From: Bacillus alkalicellulosilyticus
GTDB taxonomy: Bacteria > Bacillota > Bacilli > Bacillales > Bacillaceae_F
Assembly: GCF_002019795.1 (NCBI RefSeq)
Contig: NZ_KV917381.1
Location: forward strand, 2,260,068-2,324,067
Length of the DNA stretch: 64,000 bases
Direction of reading: 5' to 3'
The stretch's first letter is position 1. Every line of letters begins with the position of its first letter. The position numbers and the translations under genes were made by a program. This document shows positions 7,559 through 15,335 of this stretch, piece by piece. Under the pieces are notes generated by a model that worked only from the letters and a program-made list of their open reading frames with translations, was not told the DNA's origin and made no database searches.

Positions 7559-8314
7559 ATGGGGTTTGTTCAAATTACTAAAAATAACATCGAGACTGAA
7601 CACATATGCTGTGCATTGGGGGCAAAACAATATGAGAATGCAGTGAAGGAGAAAAAGAAATGGCTAACAGAACGAATGGATGAGGGATTAGTTTTTTCTC
7701 GTTTAGATGAACGTGCAAAAGTATTTATAGAATACTTACCTGCTGAAATGGCGTGGGTTCCTATTCAAGCACCAAATTTTATGTATATCAACTGTTTGTG
7801 GGTTTCAGGTAAATATAAAAATAATGGATATGCAAGGCAATTGCTAAATCATTGCAAAGAGGATGCAATGAAACGTGGTATGGATGGGATTGTACATATT
7901 GTAGCTAAGAAAAATTACCCATTTTTAAGTGATAAACGTTTCTTTGAACATATGGGGTTTGATTTAGTAGATCAAGCAGAACCTTATTTTCAATTAATAG
8001 TTTTGAAGTGGAATGCACAAGCTATTGTTCCTTCTTTTAAAAAACAGGTAAAGCCGTTAACTGATGATTTAGGCATATCCATTTATTACACAGCTCAGTG
8101 TCCTTATGCTGTTGGTATATTGGAAGAGCTAAGGGATATAGCAGAAACCAATAATGTCCCGTTTAAAACTTATAGGATAACAACTAAAGAAGAAGCACAA
8201 AATTCATCGACAATTTGGACTACTTTTGGTTTGTTTTATAACGGCAAATTCATTACACACGAAATAATTAGTCCAAACAAATTTATCAAATTCCTATCAA
8301 CAAAATTTGAATGA
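7559..8314 (+). CDS. yoaP: YoaP-like GNAT acetyltransferase with C-terminal thioredoxin-like domain
   Basis: 251 residues. The ATG at 7559 follows GGAGGTGG by five bases; an in-frame TTG at 7544 overlaps that site and was rejected. Residues about 40-145 form a GNAT domain with the acetyl-CoA loop LWVSGKYKNNGYARQLL and KRFFEHMGFDLV. Residues about 165-245 match the YoaP-type C-terminal domain, with YYTAQCPYAVGILEEL resembling a one-cysteine thioredoxin active site. The acetyl acceptor is unknown. The domain order and length fit Bacillus subtilis YoaP (about 251 aa). Confidence 0.85.
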   Translation: MGFVQITKNNIETEHICCALGAKQYENAVKEKKKWLTERMDEGLVFSRLDERAKVFIEYLPAEMAWVPIQAPNFMYINCLWVSGKYKNNGYARQLLNHCKEDAMKRGMDGIVHIVAKKNYPFLSDKRFFEHMGFDLVDQAEPYFQLIVLKWNAQAIVPSFKKQVKPLTDDLGISIYYTAQCPYAVGILEELRDIAETNNVPFKTYRITTKEEAQNSSTIWTTFGLFYNGKFITHEIISPNKFIKFLSTKFE

Positions 8315-8363
8315 TACTCTTTGTTCTTACTTCTATCTCATATTTTTATTAACACAGCCTATG

Positions 8364-8406
8364 AAAAAAACGAGACAAATTCACAAAGTGAACATGTCTC
8401 GTTTTT
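8364..8406. terminator. Bidirectional terminator
   Basis: The stem ACGAGACA / TGTCTCGT is flanked by A7 and T5. It lies between the rightward yoaP-like gene and the leftward cyclophilin gene and can serve both. Confidence 0.85.
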
Positions 8407-8458
8407 CATGAATGTTTTTTAGTTTTCTACTCTAAGCGGAATTAAGTAAAACGAGGTG

Positions 8459-9091
8459 TTAATCAATTATTGCAGGTTCGTCATAGTCTATTCCATGAGT
8501 TTCTACCGTTACCATTTGCATCACTTGGTCTTTTTGGGGGCGCTCATTGACAGCCTCTTCTTGAACGATAGCGTTTACGGTATCCATGCCATCAATGACC
8601 TTACCGAAACCTGCATATTCACCATCTAGAGATGTGGCATTGCCGACGACTATAAAAAATTGGGATCCAGCTGAATCAAAATGTCTAGAACGTGCCATTG
8701 AAATCACACCTGGTTCATGACTAAGGTTATTTTCAAAGCCATTAGCGGTAAATTCACCAGGGATTGAATAGCCAGGTCCACCTGTGCCATTACCTAGAGG
8801 GTCTCCACCCTGTATCACAAACCCAGGAATAACTCGATGAAAAATAAGGCCATCATAATACCCTTCTTCAACAAGTGAAATAAAGTTATTCACTGTGTTT
8901 GGAGCGACTTCTGGGAATAGTTCAATTTTGATTTCCTCATTATTTTCCATCACAATTGTAACAATCGGGTTTGTTTCATTGGATGGAGATGTACCCGTTT
9001 CTGGTTGTGTGGCTTCTGGTTGTTCTTCGCTTGTCCCACATCCAGCAATAATTACAACAAAAAACAATAAAAGCATTCCTAATTTCTTCAT
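8459..9091 (-). CDS. Lipoprotein peptidyl-prolyl cis-trans isomerase (cyclophilin type)
   Basis: 210 residues. The N-terminus MKKLGMLLLFFVVIIAGCG is a lipoprotein signal with lipobox IAGC, so the mature enzyme is membrane-anchored outside the cell. A Glu/Thr/Pro-rich linker (about 20-42) leads to the cyclophilin domain with FHRVIPGFVIQGGDP, containing the catalytic Arg, and SAGSQFFIV. It should catalyse proline isomerisation in secreted proteins. Bacillus subtilis PpiB is cytosolic and about 143 aa, so this is a distinct, exported version. A GGAGGT site precedes the start. Confidence 0.93.
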   Translation of the reverse strand: MKKLGMLLLFFVVIIAGCGTSEEQPEATQPETGTSPSNETNPIVTIVMENNEEIKIELFPEVAPNTVNNFISLVEEGYYDGLIFHRVIPGFVIQGGDPLGNGTGGPGYSIPGEFTANGFENNLSHEPGVISMARSRHFDSAGSQFFIVVGNATSLDGEYAGFGKVIDGMDTVNAIVQEEAVNERPQKDQVMQMVTVETHGIDYDEPAIID

Positions 9092-9109
9092 TTTATTTGG
9101 TGTACCTCC

Positions 9110-9487
9110 TTATCTTCTTCGCTCAACAAGCTCTAATTTCTCATGATTTGGTCCTCTAAAAAATACGATTTTAGTATCAGGGAAGATTTGTATAATATCC
9201 CCGTCCATCTTGATGTTATGGCTTACTAAATGAGCAACAGCTTCTTCAATATTTTCAACGGAAAGCGCCAGATGATTAACGACTCCATCTTGGTCCGTGT
9301 TAGGAGCAGCTATTAGCTCTACTTCAGAATAGGGATTAGATGGTTGATACAAAAAAGCAAGCTCTATTGTCTCATCTCGAATGAACGTTCTTTTTCTTAA
9401 TTCAAAACCGAGTATTTCCTGATAAAACTTAAGTGATTTGTCCATATCACTAACCATTATTCCAATATGTTCGATTCCTGTAAACAT
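9110..9487 (-). CDS. VOC (glyoxalase/bleomycin-resistance) family protein
   Basis: 125 residues from the ATG at 9487, which lies eight bases after AGGAG. Two beta-alpha-beta-beta-beta modules are visible: HIGIMVSDMDKSLKFYQEIL with its metal His, and VNHLALSVENIEEAVAHL with a second His, ending in FFRGPNHEKLELVE with the Glu ligand. The spacing is that of a single-chain metal-binding VOC fold such as glyoxalase I or a lactoylglutathione lyase-like protein. The substrate cannot be read from the sequence. The frame upstream is open but has no better start. Confidence 0.85.
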   Translation of the reverse strand: MFTGIEHIGIMVSDMDKSLKFYQEILGFELRKRTFIRDETIELAFLYQPSNPYSEVELIAAPNTDQDGVVNHLALSVENIEEAVAHLVSHNIKMDGDIIQIFPDTKIVFFRGPNHEKLELVERRR

Positions 9488-9655
9488 AGCAACATCTCCT
9501 TCTATATGTATTCTAAATCTATCATAACTGTAAATGAACAGGAATTCCACATTCACCCTTCTTAATGAAAATAGGAATGAGCCTTTTTTTATGGTAGGAT
9601 AATGGGTAACTATAATTTATAGATACCCCTATTCTAAACAGAAGGGATGAACGTT

Positions 9656-10291
9656 TTGAATGCTGTAGTGTTTGACTTAGAACTTGTGAAACGATTTAAA
9701 AAAGGTCAGCTGAGTGAAATTGTAGAAATTGGTGCATGTAAAATAAATATAGAAACAAAAGAAATGACAAGTCAATTTCAAATTTATATCCTTCCTGCTG
9801 CTGGCTACATCTCAAAAAGCACAAGAAAATTTATTAACATGACAAAAGAAGATGCCAAACGGGCTGTTCCCTTTAAAAAAGGAATTGAAACATTTATAGA
9901 TTGGCTCGGAGACCATTATTATTTATGTTCGTGGGGCAAAGATGATAAAATTCATTTACTTGACCAATGTGTACGAAATCGAATGAATCTAGACTGGTTA
10001 AAAAATTATAATGATATTCAAAAACCAATAGGGAAATTACTTAGAGCAGAAGATAAAAACCAATTAGGCTTAAAAACAGCGATTGACCTCGCTGGTATAG
10101 AAGCAGTTGGAAAGGCTCATAGGGGTATTGATGACGCTATTAATACGGGTTTATTGTTGCAAAAATATATCGCCGACATAACACTTGAAGAAAACAAAGT
10201 GAGCAAAACAGAAATCAATAAACATATGCTTCACCAAAAGAGAGTAAGAAATCAGCCGAAAACTAAAGTACCTTTAAGTAAAAACACGTAA
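9656..10291 (+). CDS. DEDD-family 3'-5' exonuclease (KapD/ERI-1-like)
   Basis: About 211 residues. The exonuclease residues are D and E in VVFDLELVK (ExoI), the middle Asp region ending YLCSWGKDDKIHLLDQC (ExoII), and HRGIDDAINTGLL (ExoIII). It resembles sporulation inhibitor KapD and other RNase T/DNA polymerase III epsilon-like nucleases. AAGGG directly abuts the ATG at 9647, whereas TTG at 9656 has proper spacing, so I start there and note the ATG as an alternative. The C-terminal 35 residues are basic (KRVRNQPKTKVP) and may bind nucleic acid. Confidence 0.85.
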   Translation: MNAVVFDLELVKRFKKGQLSEIVEIGACKINIETKEMTSQFQIYILPAAGYISKSTRKFINMTKEDAKRAVPFKKGIETFIDWLGDHYYLCSWGKDDKIHLLDQCVRNRMNLDWLKNYNDIQKPIGKLLRAEDKNQLGLKTAIDLAGIEAVGKAHRGIDDAINTGLLLQKYIADITLEENKVSKTEINKHMLHQKRVRNQPKTKVPLSKNT

Positions 10292-10434
10292 ATTTTATGT
10301 GACATTTGTTAACAAAACACTTTTCATTCCTACCTAAATTATTATAAAATTCAAAAAACAATAAATTTTTTCACATTACAACATATACTATCTGTAGAAG
10401 TGTATTTCCATTTAATGATAAAGGGGAGATGTGT

Positions 10435-10779
10435 ATGCGTGATGTTCCTAACTTTGGTGAATTTTATCAACGAGAGCTTATTCCAATTGGTAGCAAAGAT
10501 CAAATATCAGTGACAGAACACTCAAGAGCATGGAGTACACTGGACAATTATACACACTGGTTAATGGCACTTGAAGGTAATCCAGTTTCTCCGGTTTCTG
10601 AAAGCTACGAATGGCAAGTTCTCGTTTTTCCAGCAGAAATGTGTGGCACTTTTAGCTATTCTACTCCATGTTTTGTTTCAAAGCGGTATACTACATTTGC
10701 TGAAGCTATTCAGCTCATGAAAGAACTCGAAGAAAAAGCGAAGAAAGACCAGTTTTTTACGTTATCTGTCGCAAACTAA
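10435..10779 (+). CDS. Hypothetical protein, 114 aa
   Basis: The start is the ATG at 10435, six bases after GGGGAG; an ATG two codons earlier is too close to that site. The protein has aromatic-rich segments (AWSTLDNYTHWLMALEG, SYEWQVLVFPAEMCGTF) and a helical, lysine-rich C-terminus. I do not recognise the family and see no catalytic motif. A TGTGA-N6-TTAAC sequence near 10299 resembles an imperfect Fnr site but is not convincing. Confidence 0.7.
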   Translation: MRDVPNFGEFYQRELIPIGSKDQISVTEHSRAWSTLDNYTHWLMALEGNPVSPVSESYEWQVLVFPAEMCGTFSYSTPCFVSKRYTTFAEAIQLMKELEEKAKKDQFFTLSVAN

Positions 10780-10872
10780 AAAATAAAAAAAGAAAGATAA
10801 ATACCTTATTGTTTTTCTTTTTGGTAAACATTGTGAAATATCATACATACTTCTTCTTTCGTTACTCTAATC

Positions 10873-10903
10873 AAAAAAACAGGACTCCCTAATGGTAGCC
10901 CTG
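10873..10903 (-). terminator. Terminator of the fixABCX operon
   Basis: On the minus strand CAGGGCT, a ten-base loop and AGTCCTG are followed by seven T, twelve bases after the fixX stop. Confidence 0.8.
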
Positions 10904-10914
10904 ATACCTCTCTC

Positions 10915-11211
10915 TCATCCTAATCTAAAGACAATCCCATGACCGCCTTTTGGATATTCCCACTTTATGTTTTGATGAGGACATCCAATCCTACAACTTC
11001 CGCACTCATGACATCCTTCATAGCCTACATGCATGCGAATGTTTTCCCATTTATATATTTCAGCGGGACAAAAAATGGTACAGATTTTATCGGGACAACT
11101 GGTTAAACAGATATCAGGGTCTTGTACATGAAGATGGGATTTTGTATCCGCATTAAAACGGACAAGGTATTGCTTTTCCTCTATGGATTGCCCTTTCTTT
11201 AAATCACTCAT
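10915..11211 (-). CDS. fixX: Ferredoxin-like protein FixX
   Basis: 98 residues. Cysteine clusters CLTSCPDKICTIFCPA and CHECGSCRIGCPH give the FixX ferredoxin signature, carrying a [4Fe-4S] centre that passes electrons from the FixABC flavoproteins onward. The ATG at 11211 overlaps the fixC stop by one base (TAATG), so translation is coupled. It closes the operon fixA-fixB-fixC-fixX. The electron acceptor is not encoded nearby; nitrogenase or ferredoxin reduction is the usual role of this complex. Confidence 0.92.
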   Translation of the reverse strand: MSDLKKGQSIEEKQYLVRFNADTKSHLHVQDPDICLTSCPDKICTIFCPAEIYKWENIRMHVGYEGCHECGSCRIGCPHQNIKWEYPKGGHGIVFRLG

Positions 11212-12506
11212 TACTTCACCACCCTCCAAGCTCGGATAGCATCACGAGCTAGCTTTAATTTTTCTTTTCCAGAACCAATGTCTTTCCATATTTTCTTTTG
11301 TTTTTCTCGCTTTGACGTCCCATCTACAGTAAACATTTGGCTAGCTGCACGGTTCATCATTGGGATATACTCATCAAAGTATTGCGGGAATTTATCAAAG
11401 TGGTGTGTGGCATCTTTATATTTTTTCATATCTTTTCCTACAAAACTTCTCATCAGCTCAATACGGTATCTTTCCAATTGAGATTCTGAAAAATTCTCAG
11501 CTTCCATCGCTTTTAATATCGTTTCAGCTGCAATTCTTCCTGATGTCATGGCTAGATTTGATCCTTCACGATGTATTGCATTTACGAGTTGTGCTGCATC
11601 CCCAACCACAATCACACCATGTCCTACAACTTTTCCCATCGATTTATATCCACCTTCTGGGATGAGATGAGCTAAATATTCTTGTTGCTCACTTCCTTGC
11701 AGATAAGGTCGGATCATAGGATGACCTTTTACATAATCAAGTAGTTCATATGGCTTTATTTTATGTTTAATTAAGCCTGACAGAAGGGTACCGACTCCAA
11801 TGCTTAACGAATCTTTATTTGTGTATAGGAATCCGGTTCCTAAAATTCCTTTGGTAGCATCTCCAAAAAGCTCAATCGTACAGCCTTGATTCGGTTCAAG
11901 ATTAAATCTGTCTTCTATGATTTTTTTATCGAGTTTAACAATTTCCATTGTCGCTAGCGCAACCTCATCAGGTCGGTATTCTTTATGAAACCCTAACGAT
12001 TTCGCTAATAAGGAATTAACTCCATCTGCTAACACGACAACATCTGCAAAAATGGTGCCGTCTGGTCGGTCAGTACGAACTCCAACAACCTTTCCGTTTT
12101 CAACAATACATTCAAGGACAACGGTTTCACAAACGAGAACAGCTCCTTGTTCCACTGCCTTTTTTGCAAACCACTGGTCAAATTTCGCTCGAAGAACCGT
12201 GAAATTATTATAAGGTTCCTTGCTCCACTCCATCCCTTTATACCCTATGGTTATAGCTGACTCTTTGTCCATCATCATAAAACGTTGTTCGACGACTGGA
12301 CGTTCTAACGGCGCTTCTTTATAAAATTCTGGAATGACATCCTCCATCATTTTTCGGTAAAGAACACCACCCATTACGTTTTTAGAACCTGGATATTCAC
12401 CGCGCTCTAGTAATAATACATTTGCTCCTCCCTTTGCCAATTCATAAGCACAAGAGATTCCTGCTGGTCCAGCGCCAACAACGATACAATCAAACTTTTC
12501 AGGCAT
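11211..12506 (-). CDS. fixC: FAD-dependent oxidoreductase FixC (ETF:quinone oxidoreductase type)
   Basis: 431 residues from the ATG at 12506, six bases after GGGGGG. The N-terminal FAD motif VVGAGPAGISCAYELAKGG and ERGEYPGSKNVMGG are typical of FixC/ETF-QO; VVVGDAAQLVNAIHREG is the second FAD motif. In the FixABCX complex it receives electrons from FixAB and reduces quinone, with FixX as iron-sulfur partner. The gene overlaps fixB by eight bases and fixX by one. A menaquinone pathway gene pair is found 10 kb away, consistent with a quinone acceptor. Confidence 0.94.
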   Translation of the reverse strand: MPEKFDCIVVGAGPAGISCAYELAKGGANVLLLERGEYPGSKNVMGGVLYRKMMEDVIPEFYKEAPLERPVVEQRFMMMDKESAITIGYKGMEWSKEPYNNFTVLRAKFDQWFAKKAVEQGAVLVCETVVLECIVENGKVVGVRTDRPDGTIFADVVVLADGVNSLLAKSLGFHKEYRPDEVALATMEIVKLDKKIIEDRFNLEPNQGCTIELFGDATKGILGTGFLYTNKDSLSIGVGTLLSGLIKHKIKPYELLDYVKGHPMIRPYLQGSEQQEYLAHLIPEGGYKSMGKVVGHGVIVVGDAAQLVNAIHREGSNLAMTSGRIAAETILKAMEAENFSESQLERYRIELMRSFVGKDMKKYKDATHHFDKFPQYFDEYIPMMNRAASQMFTVDGTSKREKQKKIWKDIGSGKEKLKLARDAIRAWRVVK

Positions 12507-13521
12507 GTGTAACCCCCCTGTCTTGTCTTGCATTTTTAAATTCCTCTATCAATAACGGTACAATTTCAAACGCATCGCCAACAATACCATAATGAGACGA
12601 TTCAAAAATAAGAGCTTCTGGGTCTTGATTAATCGCAATAATTAAAGATGAATTTTTCATGCCAACAACATGTTGTATTGCACCTGAAATCCCTATCGCA
12701 ATATAAATCTTTGGTGTAACGGTTACGCCAGTTTGCCCGACTTGATGATGATGTTCTATCCATCCTGCTTCAACAACATCACGACTCGCTCCAACAGCAC
12801 CCCCAAGTGTATCTGCTAGTTGATGGATAAGCTGAAATCCTTCTGCGGATCCCAGTCCTTTTCCACCCGCAACGATAATATCAGCTTCATCAATCCTTAC
12901 TTTTTTAGTTGTCTCACGGACAATGTTAAGTACTTTTGTTCGAATGTCTTCTTCCTTAAGGTCGATTGATTCCGTAATAAGCTCGCCCCTTCTGCCAATT
13001 TCACGTTCTAAAGCCTTCATCACTTTAGGTCTTACCGTAGCCATTTGAGGTCGATACTTTTTACACAAAATCGTCGCCATAATATTGCCACCAAATGCTG
13101 GGCGACTCGCAAGTAATAAACCTGTGTCTGCTTCAACATCAAGTTCAGTAGTGTCCGCAGTTAGTCCTGTCGGTAGGTCAGTTGCAACTGCACTTGCTAG
13201 GTCTTTTCCCGTGGAAGTCGCACCGTATAATATAATCTCAGGTTTGTGTTTTTGTGAGCAATCCAATAAAGCTTTCATAAACGATTCTGTTCGATAATCT
13301 GTAAATATCTCCTGGTCATAAATATACGTAATATCTGCCCCGTATTCAAAAACTGTATCTGCTAATGCAGTCACTCCATTCCCAATTAAAAGACCTGCTA
13401 ATTTTACTCCTCGCTTATCTGCTAGCGTCCGACCTGCTCCTAATAATTCTAAGGACACAGGAGCTATCTTCCCTTCATTTTCTTCAATATAGACCCATAC
13501 TCCACTATAATCCTCAAACAT
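12499..13521 (-). CDS. fixB: Electron-transfer flavoprotein alpha subunit FixB
   Basis: 340 residues. The C-terminal FAD domain has the ETF-alpha signature GASRDVVEAGWIEHHHQVGQ, followed by YIAIGISGAIQHVVGM. The N-terminal half is the alpha/beta ETF domain (YSGVWVYIEENEGKIAPVS). Together with FixA it forms the flavoprotein that takes electrons from NADH or an acyl-CoA dehydrogenase. In FixABCX it can bifurcate electrons between quinone and ferredoxin. Start codon overlaps the fixA stop (TAATG). Confidence 0.94.
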   Translation of the reverse strand: MFEDYSGVWVYIEENEGKIAPVSLELLGAGRTLADKRGVKLAGLLIGNGVTALADTVFEYGADITYIYDQEIFTDYRTESFMKALLDCSQKHKPEIILYGATSTGKDLASAVATDLPTGLTADTTELDVEADTGLLLASRPAFGGNIMATILCKKYRPQMATVRPKVMKALEREIGRRGELITESIDLKEEDIRTKVLNIVRETTKKVRIDEADIIVAGGKGLGSAEGFQLIHQLADTLGGAVGASRDVVEAGWIEHHHQVGQTGVTVTPKIYIAIGISGAIQHVVGMKNSSLIIAINQDPEALIFESSHYGIVGDAFEIVPLLIEEFKNARQDRGVTHA

Positions 13522-14348
13522 TAGACGCCCCCCTTTTCAACAAACAATTCTTGTCGTTCTAATAATAGATTGATTAGTTGTTCAGCTTGTTCCAAAGGCT
13601 CTCCTTCTAGTAATTTACCACCTTCTGGTTTAGGTGGGGCCCACACTTTTGCTACAATCGTAGGTGAACCTTTTAGACCAAGTTGTTTACGGTCAATTCC
13701 TTCTAAATCGTTGACTGACCAAATCTGAGGGTCGTATCTAGCTGCTTTTAACATATTTGGGAATGGAGAGTATGGAACTTCATTAATCTCTTTTTCAACG
13801 GAAAGCAAACAAGGGAGGGTAGATTGAATGACTTCATAACCATCTTCTAATTTTCGGTGTACAACCATATGGCCAGCTTCTTGATTGACCTCAACGACTT
13901 TATTTACTGAAGTAAGGGGAGGAATATTCAGTCGCCTTGCAATACCTGGTCCAACTTGACCGGTATCACCATCAATGGTCATCTTTCCACAAATAATCAA
14001 ATCAATCGGCTTTACTTCTCCTATTTTTTCTAACGCTTTAGTTAGCGCATAGCTGGTAGCTAACGTATCAGCACCTGCGAAAGCGCGGTCTGAAATCATA
14101 TATCCCTCATCGGCACCAATTTCAATACACTTTTTAATGGCCTTAACAGCTGGTGGAGGTCCCATTGTAACTACTGATACCGTTCCTCCATATTGATTCC
14201 TAATTCTAACGGCTTCTTCTACAGCATGAGCATCATAAGGATTCAAAATTGCGGGGGCACTTGCACGGTCCATCGTATTTGTTTTTGGGTTCATTTTTAT
14301 GACTTTAGTGTCAGGTACTTGTTTAATACATGCGACAATATGAAGCAT
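13521..14348 (-). CDS. fixA: Electron-transfer flavoprotein beta subunit FixA
   Basis: 275 residues from the ATG at 14348, placed after AAGGAGTG. The ETF-beta features VACIKQVPDTKVIK, NPYDAHAVEEAVRI and ICGKMTIDGDTGQVGPGIA are present. It pairs with FixB. Being first in a tightly overlapping four-gene operon, it identifies the set as FixABCX rather than the stand-alone etfBA of beta-oxidation. No clear operator or Fnr site was found in the short leader up to about 14460. FixABCX is typical of diazotrophs but also occurs in non-fixing bacteria. Confidence 0.93.
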   Translation of the reverse strand: MLHIVACIKQVPDTKVIKMNPKTNTMDRASAPAILNPYDAHAVEEAVRIRNQYGGTVSVVTMGPPPAVKAIKKCIEIGADEGYMISDRAFAGADTLATSYALTKALEKIGEVKPIDLIICGKMTIDGDTGQVGPGIARRLNIPPLTSVNKVVEVNQEAGHMVVHRKLEDGYEVIQSTLPCLLSVEKEINEVPYSPFPNMLKAARYDPQIWSVNDLEGIDRKQLGLKGSPTIVAKVWAPPKPEGGKLLEGEPLEQAEQLINLLLERQELFVEKGGV

Positions 14349-14502
14349 TTTTTTCACTCCTTTCAAATCATTGGGACTTACTGTGAGAGGTTTAGGGCTC
14401 ATTACTTCTAATATATAAGGACATTGATAATAACATGCTTACTAACTTTCTAAATTTTCAAAATTTAATCGAAACAACTATTTGCTTTTGGGTAATAAAA
14501 AT

Positions 14503-14546
14503 AGAGAGCAGGAAAAGGTTGTTTTTTACCTTTTGTCCTGCCCTCT
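14503..14546 (-). terminator. Repeat-type terminator (GGRCAAAAGG family) after the 50-aa gene
   Basis: The inverted repeat AGGACAAAAGGT / ACC..TTTTCCT with outer AGRG arms follows the small gene stop by 13 bases. It belongs to the dispersed hairpin family seen also near 31.6, 51.6 and 60.3 kb. Confidence 0.7.
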
Positions 14547-14558
14547 ATTCTACACATC

Positions 14559-14711
14559 TTATCTTGTTCTTTTATCAATTTCCCACACAGTAGATGTTTT
14601 TTTACGCTTTTTTGGAACATATCCATAACCTGTTGGGCTGATTTCCATGACTTCTTCATATGTTCCGCTAGTATTTTCTCTTTCTGCTTCGTCGACGAAA
14701 TCCTTGTCCAT
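14559..14711 (-). CDS. Small acidic/basic protein, 50 aa
   Basis: The start is the ATG at 14711 with GAGGTG five bases upstream; the stop is TAA at 14559. The sequence begins MDKDFVDEAERENTSG, continues YEEVMEISPTGYGYVPKKRK and ends KTSTVWEIDKRTR. A longer open frame on the same strand covers it, but this frame has the ribosome site, a balanced composition and a terminator just after the stop. Its acidic first half and basic second half suggest a small soluble protein; function unknown. Confidence 0.75.
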   Translation of the reverse strand: MDKDFVDEAERENTSGTYEEVMEISPTGYGYVPKKRKKTSTVWEIDKRTR

Positions 14712-14842
14712 CTTCTCACCTCATGATTCAATTTGTTATTAGATTTCCCTATGGCTTTCACTGTATCCATTAGAAGTTATAAACACGGGATATACATGAT
14801 TTAGTGTTGTCAGGGGAATATAAGCGAAAAGGAGTGGGTGCA

Positions 14843-15220
14843 GTGAATATTGTAGAACAAGTAAAAACGTTCACGAAACATATGGGCGATGAATTTCTTG
14901 AGTTGTTTAAGCATAACCCTACAAAAAAAGTGCGCATTATCGACTTTATTCGCTTTGTTATAAAACATGGGGATGCTTATGAGAAAAATTATTTAGGAAT
15001 TACGTTTACTACGTATGAAATGAGAATGGGTGACTATCAGTTCAGAGTAGAAACAAAGGGAAAGGATAATCAAATTCTTGAATTTATTGTTCATCATCAA
15101 GAAGAAACGTATTATTCTTATCAGTGGTTCCAGGAAAAACAGTCGTTAGGAGATAAAATGGAACTACCAGAAACCTTTTTACATGATATCAAATATCAAG
15201 TGTCTAAAATATATCACTAA
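14843..15220 (+). CDS. Hypothetical protein, 125 aa
   Basis: A GTG start at 14843 lies eight bases after AAGGAG; the upstream open frame has no site as good. The protein is charged, with NIVEQVKTFTKHMGDEFLEL at the start and a beta-rich middle (YLGITFTTYEMRMGDYQFRV). It has no signal peptide or membrane helix and I do not recognise the family. A strong terminator follows within 11 bases, so it is monocistronic. Confidence 0.75.
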   Translation: MNIVEQVKTFTKHMGDEFLELFKHNPTKKVRIIDFIRFVIKHGDAYEKNYLGITFTTYEMRMGDYQFRVETKGKDNQILEFIVHHQEETYYSYQWFQEKQSLGDKMELPETFLHDIKYQVSKIYH

Positions 15221-15230
15221 ACAAAAAAAA

Positions 15231-15267
15231 CAGGAGCTTTAGCTTTTGGCACTGCTCCTGTTTTTTT
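15231..15267 (+). terminator. Intrinsic terminator
   Basis: The stem CAGGAGC / GCTCCTG with flanking A8 and T7 follows the stop at 15220. Confidence 0.85.
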
Positions 15268-15335
15268 GAATTTAATATGATTTTCTACTCATTGTAGTAA
15301 ACTGAAAATGAGTCTAACAAAGCGTGGTGACATCA

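Noticed and set aside
10299..10314. Possible Fnr box TGTGA-N6-TTAAC upstream of the 114-aa gene
   Set aside because: The second half deviates at three positions and no -10 box lies at the expected distance.
14465..14770. 101-residue leftward reading frame over the 14.5-14.8 kb region
   Set aside because: It has no ribosome site and runs through the terminator hairpin; the 50-residue frame starting at 14711 in a different frame has a proper site and composition.
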